Shown here piece after piece: positions 15,571 to 29,009 of a DNA stretch of 35,377 bases (its first letter is position 1; the number at the start of each line of letters is the position of its first letter). The DNA comes from Halieaceae bacterium UBA4438 (GTDB lineage: Bacteria; Pseudomonadota; Gammaproteobacteria; Pseudomonadales; Halieaceae). The translations under genes were made by a program, and so were the position numbers. Under the pieces are notes generated by a model. It worked only from the letters and a program-made list of their open reading frames with translations. It had not been told where the DNA came from and did not search any database. The stretch lies in assembly GCA_002390485.1 (NCBI GenBank), contig DGPO01000109.1, forward strand, positions 19,769-55,145. The letters are read 5' to 3'.

Positions 15571-18500
15571 ATGCACGGACTGATTGCCTGGTGGGTACGC
15601 AATACCGTAGCGGCGAATCTGCTTATGGTCTTCATTATCATCTCCGGACTGATCGCCTGGAGCACTATTGAGAAGGAAGTTCAGCCGATCGTGACCATTC
15701 CCGTTGTGCAGGTCTCGTTGACCTGGCCAGGCGCGTCACCCAAAGAAATCGAGCAACAAGTCGTCCAGCGCGTTGAGGCGGCGGTAAAAAATATCGAGAA
15801 CGTCCGGCGTTACAACTCTCAGGCGAGAGAAGGTTTCGGTTCGGTGAGCTTGGAAGCCCAGCCACGTGTCGATTTAACACAATTTAAAGAGGACATTAGA
15901 GATGCGGTTGACGGGATTACGTCGTTCCCGCGAGACCTAGAGCCGCCGCGGATTAGAACCTTCAAATTTAAAGAAACGATTCATTACCTCACGGTTCGAG
16001 GGGATGTTGGGGAGAAGGCCCTAGGGCGGCTGGCGGAGGAGCTTCGTGATGAGTTGCTGTCGCTGAGTCATGTCAGTGACGTCAATATTGGTGGGTCGCG
16101 TAATGAAGAAGTGACCATTGAGGTGTCCGAAGAGGCGCTCCAGCGTTACCAGTTAACGTTCAACGATTTGGCTTCTGCTATTCGAGCCACGTCGATCAAC
16201 CTTTCCTCGGGTGAGTTGAGAACGCCGACTGGTGCGGTTCAGCTTCGTGCTGAAAATCTTGCGGACACGCAGACAGATTTTGAAAAAATTATTATCAGAG
16301 AATTACCGTCGGGTGCACAGATCCGCTTGGGTGATGTTGCCCGCGTGATCGATGGCTTTGAGGACTTTGAGGTGTCTGCAACGGCCGACGGTTTACCCGC
16401 GGTCATGTTGCAAATCGAGCCCACTGACCGGCTGTTCATTACCAAAACGTCGAAACAGGTTCATGAATGGATCGAGTCCAAAAGCGCGGACCTGCCCCAG
16501 GGCGTAGAGATTTTGAGCCTTGCGGACATGGCGGATGCTTACGACTCGCGGATGTCACTGATCTTTGACGCGGCTTGGATGGGGTTGTTGCTTGTTTTGC
16601 TGATCTTACTGTTAACACTCCGTTTTACGGTCGCCCTGTGGGTCACCGTCGGTATTGGCGTTTCATTTATCGGGGCGTTTATATTTTTACCAGCAGCAGA
16701 CGTGTCCATTAATTTCTTGTCGACGTTCGCGTTTTTACTCGTGCTGGGTATCGTTGTGGATGATGCGATTGTCGTCGGCGAGAGTATTCACCACCACCGA
16801 GAGGACCTTGGGCTATCGGCCGAAGATGCGGCAATCACTGGCACCTCTGCGGTCGCACGGCCGGTGATTTTTGCGGTGCTGACAACCGTTGTGGCCTTTG
16901 CTCCTTGGGCGTTTTTGTCGGGCCCGCAAAGCGAGTTTTTACGTCATCTTTCAGCGGTCATCGCGTTTGCGCTCGCGTTTTCGTTGATCGAAGCCTTTTT
17001 CATCCTGCCTGCGCACCTTAGACATCTGGCCTCTCGGGAGGAATCGTCTAAGGGTTTTGCCCTACAACGATTCATCTCCAGCGGCATTACCTCGTTTGCC
17101 AGCAACACCTATGCGCCGCTGTTGGAGCGTGCCTTGAAGATCCGTTACGCGTTGAGCGCTGTCTTTTTGGCCGGTTTCATCGTTGCGATTGCGTTGGTCA
17201 CAACAGGGTGGGTCCGATTTTACTTTTTCCCACAGCTGGAGAGTGAAACGCTTCGGGTCGACGTTGGGTTGCCGTCCGGAGTGCCTTTTACTCGCACCGA
17301 GGCCGTGATGGACCAGCTCAATAGCGCAAGCGACGATTTAAAGGCGCAGTACCCGGTGGTGGGGGCCTTCACTTTTGCCTACGCAAACTCGTTGGAGCAA
17401 TACATTCAATTACCGCCACCCGGCGAAAGTAATATCAGCATGCGTGAAGTCGCTGAAACGTACATGGAGTCCATGGGCGAGATTCCCGACGCTGAAAATA
17501 TTAATGTGCAATACACGGCCAATCAGGGTGAGGCAGTGCTCACCTTCGTGTTTGCGCACTCCAACGAAGCGCGACTGAAATCGGCAGCGGCGGAACTTCG
17601 TAATTACCTGGTGACGTTTGAAGATGTTTTCTTCGTTCGGGATAACCAGCGTGGTGAAATCGATGAGCTCAATATTCGGTTAAAGCCCGGCGCTCAGACA
17701 CTGGGTGTCACACTGGCGGATCTTTCGCGACAGATACGCCAGTCGTATTACGGCGAAGAGGTGCAAAGACTGCCTCGTCAGTACGGCGACGTTCGCGTGA
17801 TGCTTCGGTATCCCGAGGGCGATCGCGAGACATTAACATCACTTCGCGGGTTAAATATTAGGACGTCAGACGGTCGGATGATTCCGCTTGCTACGGTTGC
17901 CGATATTGATGTTCGAAAGGCGTCTCAACGGATCGTGCGGCGCGACGGACAGCGAATCTTTGAAGTTTTTGCGCGGGTTAACGTCGACTCGATGGGCGAT
18001 ATTAACGAGAAAGTACAAGATGAATTTTTACCCGGCTTGCAAGTGCGCTATCCCGCATTGCAGATCATCAAAGGTGGCTGGGAGGAGCAGCAGGCCGAAT
18101 TCATAACCGAGGTGACTCGCTTGTTCTCCATTGCGATGTTGACCATCTACGTTTTGCTGGCGGTTGCCTTTAGGTCTTACACCTTACCCGTCATCATTAT
18201 GTCTGCCATTCCCTTTGCTTACATGGGCGCTATTTTTGGACACCAGCTGATTGGTATTCCGCTCGATATGTTTTCCTTCTTTGGCATGGGCGCGGCTGCA
18301 GGCGTCGTGGTCAACGACAATCTGGTGTTGATTGATTATATTTTGAAGCGCGAGGAGAGGGGTGATGGTCGTTTTGATGCCATTATTAATGCCGCCAAAA
18401 ACAGATTTCGCCCCATTTTGTTGACCACAGTGACCACATTCGTTGGATTGACGCCGATTATTGCTGAGACGTCAGAGGCTGCGGCGTTCTTAAAACCGTC

Positions 18501-18663
18501 GGTCATATCGCTTGCGTTTGGCGTATTCTTCGCCTTTTTCGTAAGCCTATTTTTAGTGCCTGCCCTGTATCTGATTGGTGACGATTGGAGCAGAGCAAGA
18601 CAGTGGCTAGGGCAGACGCTAAAGTCCTTCTTGCCGCGCTTTATGCAGTCAAAGCCGCGCTAG
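15571..18663 (+). CDS. RND family efflux permease
   Basis: This 1030-residue inner-membrane permease uses the proton gradient to export small molecules with its adaptor partner. An N-terminal membrane helix (about 10-30) is followed by a large periplasmic domain. A second helix cluster has the proton-relay Asp pair in GIVVDDAIVVGES (D397, D398). A second periplasmic domain and a C-terminal helix cluster follow, with GMGAAAGVVVNDNLVLIDYI in the equivalent repeat position. Duplicated architecture and length match AcrB/MdtB-type proteins. The substrate is not predictable. An in-frame start 120 bases upstream lies inside the adaptor gene and would add 40 residues before the first helix, so ATG 15571 (AGG upstream, MHGLIAWWVRN) is preferred. 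Confidence 0.92.
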   Translation: MHGLIAWWVRNTVAANLLMVFIIISGLIAWSTIEKEVQPIVTIPVVQVSLTWPGASPKEIEQQVVQRVEAAVKNIENVRRYNSQAREGFGSVSLEAQPRVDLTQFKEDIRDAVDGITSFPRDLEPPRIRTFKFKETIHYLTVRGDVGEKALGRLAEELRDELLSLSHVSDVNIGGSRNEEVTIEVSEEALQRYQLTFNDLASAIRATSINLSSGELRTPTGAVQLRAENLADTQTDFEKIIIRELPSGAQIRLGDVARVIDGFEDFEVSATADGLPAVMLQIEPTDRLFITKTSKQVHEWIESKSADLPQGVEILSLADMADAYDSRMSLIFDAAWMGLLLVLLILLLTLRFTVALWVTVGIGVSFIGAFIFLPAADVSINFLSTFAFLLVLGIVVDDAIVVGESIHHHREDLGLSAEDAAITGTSAVARPVIFAVLTTVVAFAPWAFLSGPQSEFLRHLSAVIAFALAFSLIEAFFILPAHLRHLASREESSKGFALQRFISSGITSFASNTYAPLLERALKIRYALSAVFLAGFIVAIALVTTGWVRFYFFPQLESETLRVDVGLPSGVPFTRTEAVMDQLNSASDDLKAQYPVVGAFTFAYANSLEQYIQLPPPGESNISMREVAETYMESMGEIPDAENINVQYTANQGEAVLTFVFAHSNEARLKSAAAELRNYLVTFEDVFFVRDNQRGEIDELNIRLKPGAQTLGVTLADLSRQIRQSYYGEEVQRLPRQYGDVRVMLRYPEGDRETLTSLRGLNIRTSDGRMIPLATVADIDVRKASQRIVRRDGQRIFEVFARVNVDSMGDINEKVQDEFLPGLQVRYPALQIIKGGWEEQQAEFITEVTRLFSIAMLTIYVLLAVAFRSYTLPVIIMSAIPFAYMGAIFGHQLIGIPLDMFSFFGMGAAAGVVVNDNLVLIDYILKREERGDGRFDAIINAAKNRFRPILLTTVTTFVGLTPIIAETSEAAAFLKPSVISLAFGVFFAFFVSLFLVPALYLIGDDWSRARQWLGQTLKSFLPRFMQSKPR

Positions 18664-18681
18664 CACGGTCGATAGCGCGGC
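18654..18681. terminator. Hairpin between convergent permease and peptide-transporter genes
   Basis: A perfect 9-base inverted repeat, GCCGCGCTA (18654-18662) and TAGCGCGGC (18673-18681), encloses a 10-base loop. It overlaps the permease stop codon and lies in the 33-base gap between two convergent genes, the position of a bidirectional terminator. No clear T-run follows on either strand, so intrinsic termination is uncertain. Confidence 0.5.
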
Positions 18682-18696
18682 GTTGGTTGAAGGGAG

Positions 18697-20241
18697 CTAC
18701 CGCACGCCCCCCATGAGTCGTTTCACCAGTGGGGAGACGACTAATACTGCGGCACCGACCAAGACGCCGTAGATCAGTAGCTCGCTGAAAAGAGCGTTAA
18801 AGCCGTTCAAGTCAAGCCGGCCATCATCACTCCCGCCGACACTGGAAAAGAAAATGGCGAACTCGGAGGCCAGATAGCTACCGTAGGCGCTGGCAAGAAA
18901 CCAGGCACCCATCATGACGCCCACGTAGCGTGCGATCGAGAGTTTGGTCACCGCAGACAGTCCTATGGGGCTCAAGCAAAGTTCTGCCGATGTGTGAAGG
19001 AAATAGGCCAGGACCAGCCACCAGGCGGAAACAAGGCCCGCTGAGTCTGGATTGCTGATGCCGATTAACAGCGCACCAAATCCAAGTCCGACTTGAATGA
19101 TTCCAAAACCAAACTTTGCAGGCGTCGACGGCTCAATGTTATTGGATAGCAGTGCGGGCCATAACAGTGCAAAAAGCGGTGATAGCAAGATAATAAAAAT
19201 GGCGTTGGCAGAACCAAACTGTGCAGCGGTGAGTGTTGTGCCAAACAGCGTCAGGTCTGTTGCGCGGTCGGCAAAGAGCGTCATCGACCCACCAGACTGC
19301 TCGAACATGGACCAGAACACGATACTTGCAACGATGAGGAAAAACAGTGCGCCCATCTTACCGCGCTCTTCTGAATTACACTGGGTGACAAGCAACCACG
19401 CGAACCACGCCATAAACAGCGCCGTGACGATCGGTAACATAAGACCAACCCCACCCGGCGTTTGTAACATGATCCAGACAACGAAGACGGCCGCTAGACT
19501 TAAGAGGTAAATGGTGTGTTGAACGTTCAACAGTCCAAACGAGACGCTTGCGGGCGCGCTTAAGAGCGCCGGATTCGCGGGGTCACCTTGACCCTGAAGC
19601 CAGTCTTGGCCGAGGGAAAAAATGACAAGGCCAATGAGCATGCCGATGCCCGCCGCACCAAAGCCATAAGACCAGCCGTAAGCACTGGCAAGCCATCCAC
19701 ACAGCAGCGCCGCGCTGGCAGCGCCCACGTTGATACCCATGTAAAAAATGGTAAATCCGCCATCGCGTCGAGGGTCGTCGTCCTTATAGAGTCGTCCTAC
19801 GACCGTTGAAATATTCGGTTTTAGAAGGCCCACACCGACGACAATGAGCGCAAGCGCAAAATAGAATACCTTGATCGCCTCTTGGTCACGAACGATGTCC
19901 CCGCCCACGGTTTCACTGGCCGGTATGCCCTCGAAGGCCATGGCGCAGTGTCCCAAAACCAGCAAGATACCGCCCAGTTTGACGGCGTGCGTTTGTCCTA
20001 GGTAGCGATCTGAAACAATCCCCCCCAAGAGCGGTGTCGCGTAAACCAATGCGGTGTAGACGCCCAAAATCCGCAACGCTTCACCGTCGGTGAACAGGTG
20101 ATGTTGCACCAGAAAGAGAACGAGCAGGTATTTCATCCCGTAAAAGGAGAAGCGCTCCCACATTTCAGTGGCAAAGCATACGAATAAGCCACGGGGGTGG
20201 CCGAACCACTCGGGACCGGTGGGCATTACCTGTGTGTTCAT
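18697..20241 (-). CDS. POT family proton-dependent oligopeptide transporter
   Basis: This 514-residue inner-membrane protein of the POT/PTR2 family takes up di- and tripeptides (or related solutes) with protons. The family's ExxERF motif is intact (E26, E29, R30, in ATEMWERFSFYGM), followed by the PTR2 signature GGIVSDRYLGQ and the second-half motif NISTVVGRLY. About 13-14 hydrophobic segments are visible, ending in a short basic tail. I chose ATG 20241, with AAGGA seven bases upstream, over an in-frame start 63 bases earlier that would run back into dusC and add a hydrophilic tail. It follows dusC on the same strand by 37 bases. Peptide import fits a particle-degrading marine heterotroph. 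Confidence 0.9.
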   Translation of the reverse strand: MNTQVMPTGPEWFGHPRGLFVCFATEMWERFSFYGMKYLLVLFLVQHHLFTDGEALRILGVYTALVYATPLLGGIVSDRYLGQTHAVKLGGILLVLGHCAMAFEGIPASETVGGDIVRDQEAIKVFYFALALIVVGVGLLKPNISTVVGRLYKDDDPRRDGGFTIFYMGINVGAASAALLCGWLASAYGWSYGFGAAGIGMLIGLVIFSLGQDWLQGQGDPANPALLSAPASVSFGLLNVQHTIYLLSLAAVFVVWIMLQTPGGVGLMLPIVTALFMAWFAWLLVTQCNSEERGKMGALFFLIVASIVFWSMFEQSGGSMTLFADRATDLTLFGTTLTAAQFGSANAIFIILLSPLFALLWPALLSNNIEPSTPAKFGFGIIQVGLGFGALLIGISNPDSAGLVSAWWLVLAYFLHTSAELCLSPIGLSAVTKLSIARYVGVMMGAWFLASAYGSYLASEFAIFFSSVGGSDDGRLDLNGFNALFSELLIYGVLVGAAVLVVSPLVKRLMGGVR

Positions 20242-20278
20242 AATGGTCCTTTTGTTGTTAGAGAAGCGTCTTAAATCA

Positions 20279-21265
20279 TCAGGCTGCAACTGACTGGTTG
20301 GCACCGATCAACGCTGCGCGCATGGGATCAGGATCGCGGATTCGTTTGATTTGTGCAAACAAGGCGGCGGCTTGTGGGTAGGCGTGCTGTAGGTAGACCA
20401 ACCACTGTTTCACCGGATTGATTGCAAACTTTCGTTCGTACAGTGCGCTGTTTGCATCAAAAAAATGCACGAGCAGTTCGGTAATTTCTTCCCACGTCAT
20501 CGGATCGACCCGCTGTCCTTGGTCATGGGCAAGGATTGCACGAGCCAAATCCGGGCGACACACCGCCCCCCGTGCCAACATAAACGCGTTACAGCCACTG
20601 ACTTTACGGCATTGGAGGAGGTCGCTGGGCGTCCAGATCTCACCATTTGCGATGACAGGAATACCCCTGCTGTTGTGAATAGATCTGAGCGTGGACCAGT
20701 GCGCGGGCGGGCGGTAAGCCTGAACTTTCGTGCGGGCATGAACTGTGAGCTCGGTGATGCCGCTGGCAAAAGCATTGTGGGTAATGTCCTCAAACTGACC
20801 GTCGTCGTCGAAGCCGAGGCGAACTTTCGCCGTGACTGGGATATCAGGCGGCGTTGCATCTCGCACCGCTTTGCACACGTCATAAATAACCGCCGGCGTG
20901 CGGAGGAGTGTCGCGCCGCCTCGCGACTTATTGACTGTTTTTGCTGGACATCCGAAGTTGAGATCGATGCCAGGGGCTCCCAGTTGAGCGGCCACCCGTG
21001 CATTGGCGGCCATCAATTCTGGATCTGACCCGAGGAGTTGCACGTACACTGGAGTACCCGCCTGAGTTCTGCCCTCATTTCTCAGTTCAGGGCAGAGGCG
21101 GTAGTAGACTTTAGGTGGGAGGACAGTGCTCGACACACGAACAAATTCGGTTACGCAGCGCTCATAGCCGCCAACACGGGTGAGTATGTCGCGCATGACC
21201 GATTCCATTACGCCTTCCATAGGGGCGAGCAGAATTCTTGGTGGGCTGTGACTGGTGTTGTTCAT
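20279..21265 (-). CDS. dusC: tRNA-dihydrouridine(16) synthase
   Basis: This 328-residue FMN enzyme reduces uridine to dihydrouridine in the tRNA D-loop using NADPH. The TIM-barrel FMN site (LLAPMEGVMES), the catalytic cysteine C106 in NFGCPAKTVN, KVRLGFDDD, the HARTK motif and IANGEIW are all present. The TEFVRVSS...PKVYYRLCPEL segment and the CPAKTVN...GGATLL pattern match E. coli DusC (target U16) better than DusA or DusB. The length is slightly above E. coli's 315. The ribosome-binding site before ATG 21265 is weak. The gene is divergent from accA across 115 bases. Confidence 0.9.
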   Translation of the reverse strand: MNNTSHSPPRILLAPMEGVMESVMRDILTRVGGYERCVTEFVRVSSTVLPPKVYYRLCPELRNEGRTQAGTPVYVQLLGSDPELMAANARVAAQLGAPGIDLNFGCPAKTVNKSRGGATLLRTPAVIYDVCKAVRDATPPDIPVTAKVRLGFDDDGQFEDITHNAFASGITELTVHARTKVQAYRPPAHWSTLRSIHNSRGIPVIANGEIWTPSDLLQCRKVSGCNAFMLARGAVCRPDLARAILAHDQGQRVDPMTWEEITELLVHFFDANSALYERKFAINPVKQWLVYLQHAYPQAAALFAQIKRIRDPDPMRAALIGANQSVAA

Positions 21266-21380
21266 AAAATCTTAAAAAATGAGCAAGTTCGTAGCGTAAA
21301 TCTTACAGATGACGCCATCGTTCTACGTTTGTAAACTGTGTCGTTCGTAATAGTAGCTGTTTGTCATAGGGCGAGTCACA

Positions 21381-22331
21381 ATGAATCCAAATTATCTGGA
21401 TTTCGAGCAGCCAATCGCTGAGCTCGAGATGAAAATCGAAGAATTAAAATCGGTAGTGGACGATTCCGAAATTAATATCAGCGATGAGATCGATCGGCTG
21501 AAGGCGAAGAGCCATAAACTGACGCAATCGATTTACAAGGGGCTCAGTCCTTGGGACATCGTCCGTGTGGCCCGCCATCCTTTGCGTCCCTACACGATGG
21601 ACTATATTCCACTAATCTTTGACGAATTCGACGAGCTTCACGGCGATCGGCATTTTGGAGACGATAAGGCCATTGTCGGCGGGGTAGCGCGACTCAATGG
21701 CAAGCCGGTGATGGTCATTGGACAAGAGAAGGGTCGAGCGGTTAAAGACAAGGTCTATCGTAACTTTGGTATGCCAAAACCGGAGGGGTACCGAAAAGCG
21801 CTGCGCCTGATGGAGATGGCCGAGCGATTTAATATGCCCGTGGTGACACTGATCGACACACCCGGCGCCTACCCGGGCATTGACTCTGAAGAGCGCGGTA
21901 TTTCCGAAGCGATTGCCCAAAACTTGGCCGTGATGTCGCGACTGAAAACACCGATCGTTTGCGTCGTCATTGGCGAAGGCTCGTCGGGTGGCGCGTTAGG
22001 TATTGGTGTGGGCGATCATTTGGCCATGTTGCAGTACTCAACCTACTTCGTGATCTCTCCCGAAGGTTGCGCCAATATTATTTGGAAGAGCAGCGAATTT
22101 GCGCCACAGGCAGCTGAGGCCATGGGCGTTACTTCTTCGACGCTGCAAGAGCTGGGGATTGTGGATAACACGATTATGGAGCCTCTTGGAGGAGCGCATC
22201 GAAACGTCGACGAAATGGCTGAGCGAATTCGCACTCATGTGTCGGCGCAGCTGGAGACGCTGTGCGCCATCGATACACAAACTCTCGTGGAGTCACGCTA
22301 CCAGCGATTAATGGCCTACGGCGCGGCTTGA
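21381..22331 (+). CDS. accA: Acetyl-CoA carboxylase carboxyltransferase subunit alpha
   Basis: This 316-residue alpha subunit of the carboxyltransferase, acting with AccD, transfers carboxyl from biotin to acetyl-CoA to make malonyl-CoA for fatty-acid synthesis. The helical N-terminal part ([19 protein letters not shown]) and the crotonase-like core with [14 protein letters not shown], [15 protein letters not shown] and [16 protein letters not shown] segments match the E. coli protein (319) end to end. It is followed 7 bases later by tilS, a common gammaproteobacterial pairing. Its product malonyl-CoA would be the substrate of the Mcr-like enzyme at the left edge, though the 15-kb distance and housekeeping context argue against a dedicated link. 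Confidence 0.97.
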   Translation: MNPNYLDFEQPIAELEMKIEELKSVVDDSEINISDEIDRLKAKSHKLTQSIYKGLSPWDIVRVARHPLRPYTMDYIPLIFDEFDELHGDRHFGDDKAIVGGVARLNGKPVMVIGQEKGRAVKDKVYRNFGMPKPEGYRKALRLMEMAERFNMPVVTLIDTPGAYPGIDSEERGISEAIAQNLAVMSRLKTPIVCVVIGEGSSGGALGIGVGDHLAMLQYSTYFVISPEGCANIIWKSSEFAPQAAEAMGVTSSTLQELGIVDNTIMEPLGGAHRNVDEMAERIRTHVSAQLETLCAIDTQTLVESRYQRLMAYGAA

Positions 22332-22338
22332 TCCCGCA

Positions 22339-23633
22339 ATGACGTTACTGGCTGCACTGAAAGGGCACCTAGCAACGTTTCAGACTGCTGGCCGGCTTTG
22401 CGTGGGCTTCTCGGGTGGAACAGACAGCCATTCCTTACTCCACGCGCTTGTAATGCTCTCTCACCAAGAGCGATTGCCCGCTATCGAGGCCATCCACGTC
22501 GATCATGGGCTTCAGATCGACGCCGGTCATTGGGCTGAGCATTGTGCACAGGTTGCCGCTGAGCTTAAGGTGGGTTTCACACTGGAAACGGTGCAGGTGG
22601 ATACTCAGGCCTCCCCTGAGTCGCAGGCGCGAGTCGCTCGATATCGTGCCTTTGAAAAGCACCTGGGAGAGGGCGATTTACTGCTTCTTGCTCACCACCG
22701 CGACGACCAAGTTGAAACCATCCTTTTTCGTTTGATCCGTGGGGCCGGTCCCCGAGGCCTTGCCGGCATGCCCGAGACGCGGGCAGTGGGTGCCGCTGCG
22801 CTCTTACGCCCGCTGCTGGGTGTCACTCGACAGGACATTGAGCGTTATGCACTAGAGCACGACCTTGAGGTCATTGATGACACAAGTAACGCCAATATCG
22901 ACATTGACCGTAATTTTTTACGCCATGAGGTGTTACCCCTCATTGAATCCCGTTGGCCCGGATACCGCGCAGGTTTTACCCGCTCCTCAGCAGTACTCGC
23001 GCAAATAAGTAAGACGTCTACATCGTTGCACGCCAGCCAGGTCTCATCCATGGGCGATCCCGCTTTTGATCTTCAGACTCTCGAGGCGGCAGTCCTCCAC
23101 GATCAGGTCTACCGTTGGCTTCACGGGCTTGATCTGCAAGTCCCTCCGCACAGCACCATTGCTGAGTTTGCACGGCAGTGTCTGGAAGCGGACCCCGACA
23201 AGCAACCCGAACTCCGGCACAGTAACTTCGTGATGCAACGGTGGCGTCAATCCATACAGATTTATCCGTTGAAGCCCAATGGCGGTTTTTGTGCGGAGGC
23301 CGTCGTGGGGCAGTCTGTTCAGGGTGACTGGGGCTCACTCGACTGGGTGCAGGCCCCGTATGGTCTGACCGCTGGGGAGGCGGTTTCACTGCGTACCCCA
23401 AAGCCAGGCGAGGGGCTCAAGCTGAGAGGGCGGCCAAGGCGCAGTTTGAATCAATGCCTGCAAGAAAATGAGGTGCCACCGTACTGGCGCGGGAGTATTC
23501 CTGTCATCTGTCAGGACGACTCAGTCGTGGCTGTCGCGGGGCTGGGCGTCACCCAAGAAGCGTTCGATAAAACCGTCAGCTGTAAAGAGGGATTAGTACC
23601 GGTCTGGATCGCGCCGAAATTGTGTTTTGTAAA

Positions 23634-23637
<4 letters not shown>
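22339..23637 (+). CDS. tilS: tRNA(Ile)-lysidine synthase
   Basis: This 432-residue ATP-dependent enzyme attaches lysine to C34 of the tRNA-Ile CAU anticodon, letting it read AUA. The PP-loop SGGTDS lies at residues 25-30, followed by HVDHGL and the RVARYRAFEKHL and AHHRDDQVET motifs of the family. The C-terminal tRNA-binding domain contains LRTPKPGEGLKLRGR and the WRGSIPVI segment. Length is equal to E. coli TilS (432). It starts 7 bases after accA, so it is probably co-transcribed with it. Confidence 0.95.
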
Positions 23638-26214
<2,577 letters not shown>

Positions 26215-26229
26215 CCTTAAATGGAGTAA

Positions 26230-27525
<1,296 letters not shown>

Positions 27526-27529
27526 GCTT

Positions 27530-27823
27530 ATGAGGCCCTTGCTATTGCTCTTGGTCGGGCTTTTGGCGCTGCTGCAGTACCAGCTGTGGTTTGGGGAGGG
27601 TGGCATTAAAGAACGGCGCGCACTGGAGCGTCAGGCCGTCGTTGGTGAGGACGCTAACGCGACACTGCGACAGCGAAATGACACGTTGGCCAGACAAGTG
27701 CTGGAGCTGCAAGAGGGCACAGAGATGCTGGAGGCGGTGGCGCGCGAGGAGCTGGGTTTGGTTCGCGAAGGCGAAGAGTACATTCTCTTCATCGATGAAA
27801 AGCCTGAGGAGAAGGCGCCGTGA
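27530..27823 (+). CDS. ftsB: Cell division protein FtsB
   Basis: This 97-residue bitopic inner-membrane divisome protein acts with FtsL and FtsQ. It has one N-terminal membrane helix (about residues 3-18), the characteristic LQYQLWFGEGG motif at the membrane border, a coiled coil (about 28-65) and a short acidic C-terminal tail. Its place directly after eno and before ispD is the standard gammaproteobacterial context. It is the only gene between eno and popT that begins with ATG. Confidence 0.94.
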   Translation: MRPLLLLLVGLLALLQYQLWFGEGGIKERRALERQAVVGEDANATLRQRNDTLARQVLELQEGTEMLEAVAREELGLVREGEEYILFIDEKPEEKAP

Positions 27824-28530
27824 CAAACAGCATATGGGCCATTGTACCTGCGGCTGGAAGCGGACGCCGAATGGCGGCTGAAACGCCCAAGCAATACTTG
27901 CTGGTGAACGGGCTGCCCATTTTGGAGCATACCCTGCGTGCGTTGTTAGCGTGTCCCGATATTCGCGGTGTGGTCGTCGTCCTAGATCCGAGCGACCGAC
28001 GTGCTGACTCAGTGGCGAGTCTTTCTGATCCGAGAGTCTTTAAAGCATCGGGAGGGGCAGAGCGAGCGGACTCCGTTCTCTCTGGTCTCAGATCACTTAC
28101 AGACTACATAAGCTTGGGTGACTGGGCCTTGGTTCATGATGCGGCGCGACCATGCGTTTCGGTGAGCGTATTACGCGCCTTGATTGATCGTGCCCTGTCC
28201 AGTGATACCGGCACAGTACTTGCCCAAGCGTCGACCGATACAGTCAAGCAAGTGGGGAACAATGGACTCGTCGCTGCCACGCTCGATCGGCGCAGTATCT
28301 GGCGTGCACAAACACCGCAGATGTTCCGACTCTCGGAGCTGGAGCATGCGCTTTCATCCGCACTTGAGAGTGGCGTTTCGGTGACCGATGAATCGATGGC
28401 TATGGAACGACTGGGCTACCCGGTTTCGCTGCTTGAGGGGCCCTCAACCAACATCAAGGTGACACTACCGGCCGATTTAGAATTCGCAGAGATTATTTTG
28501 CGCCGTATGAATGAGGAGAGTGATTCGTGA
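27820..28530 (+). CDS. ispD: 2-C-methyl-D-erythritol 4-phosphate cytidylyltransferase
   Basis: This 236-residue enzyme of the non-mevalonate isoprenoid pathway transfers CMP from CTP to methylerythritol 4-phosphate. The nucleotide-binding motif [10 protein letters not shown] with TPKQYL (about 9-27), [13 protein letters not shown] and [10 protein letters not shown] are characteristic. The start is GTG overlapping the ftsB stop (GTGA), with GAGGAGAAGG upstream inside ftsB. It is followed by ispF with the same overlap. CTP for the reaction comes from the pyrG product of the same run. Confidence 0.95.
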   Translation: MTNSIWAIVPAAGSGRRMAAETPKQYLLVNGLPILEHTLRALLACPDIRGVVVVLDPSDRRADSVASLSDPRVFKASGGAERADSVLSGLRSLTDYISLGDWALVHDAARPCVSVSVLRALIDRALSSDTGTVLAQASTDTVKQVGNNGLVAATLDRRSIWRAQTPQMFRLSELEHALSSALESGVSVTDESMAMERLGYPVSLLEGPSTNIKVTLPADLEFAEIILRRMNEESDS

Positions 28531-29009
28531 GAATTGGACATGGTTATGACGTGCACGCGTTCGGTCCCGGCGATCACGTTGTGCTGGGTGGCGAGCGCAT
28601 TTCTCACTCTCAAGGTTTGATCGCGCACTCAGACGGTGATGTGGTCTTGCACGCATTGAGTGATGCCTTGCTCGGTGCAATGGCGCTGGGCGATATTGGG
28701 CATCACTTTCCCGACAACGACCCCGCTTTTGCAAATGCAGACAGTCGCGTATTACTGCGGCACGTGATGGAGCAAGTGAGTGATCTTGGATTCTGCGTGT
28801 CGAACACCGATGTGACGGTCATCGCACAGGCTCCCAAACTTGCCGATCACATTGCGGGCATGAAAAAAAATGTAGCGGATGACCTCAACGTGACGATCGC
28901 TAATGTCAATGTAAAGGCCACGACGACAGAGGCGTTAGGCTTCATTGGCCGAGAAGAGGGTATTGCCGCGCATGCGGTGGTTTTACTGACAGAGAAAGCG
29001 TCCGCGTGA
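28527..29009 (+). CDS. ispF: 2-C-methyl-D-erythritol 2,4-cyclodiphosphate synthase
   Basis: This 160-residue trimeric zinc enzyme follows IspD (and IspE) in the isoprenoid pathway. Metal ligands Asp8, His10 and His42 are visible ([19 protein letters not shown]), as is [12 protein letters not shown] and the C-terminal [18 protein letters not shown]. Length matches E. coli (159). The GTG start overlaps the ispD stop as GTGA. Downstream, where truD usually lies, pcm follows directly with another GTGA overlap. Confidence 0.96.
   Translation: MRIGHGYDVHAFGPGDHVVLGGERISHSQGLIAHSDGDVVLHALSDALLGAMALGDIGHHFPDNDPAFANADSRVLLRHVMEQVSDLGFCVSNTDVTVIAQAPKLADHIAGMKKNVADDLNVTIANVNVKATTTEALGFIGREEGIAAHAVVLLTEKASA

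Noticed and set aside
20242..20304. Upstream extension of the peptide transporter into dusC
   Set aside because: A good ribosome-binding site and a normal family start are present at 20241.
20465..21028. A 187-codon open frame on the plus strand opposite dusC, and a 168-codon frame overlapping it on the minus strand
   Set aside because: dusC is complete with its catalytic motifs in the main frame; these frames have no family resemblance and no credible ribosome-binding site.
21266..21380. Possible promoters in the dusC/accA divergent gap
   Set aside because: TTGTAA and TAATAG are present on the plus strand but only 13 bases apart, and no better-spaced pair was seen on either strand.
23018..23401. 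A 127-codon open frame opposite tilS
   Set aside because: Composition is shadow-like and the true gene on the other strand is a full-length TilS.
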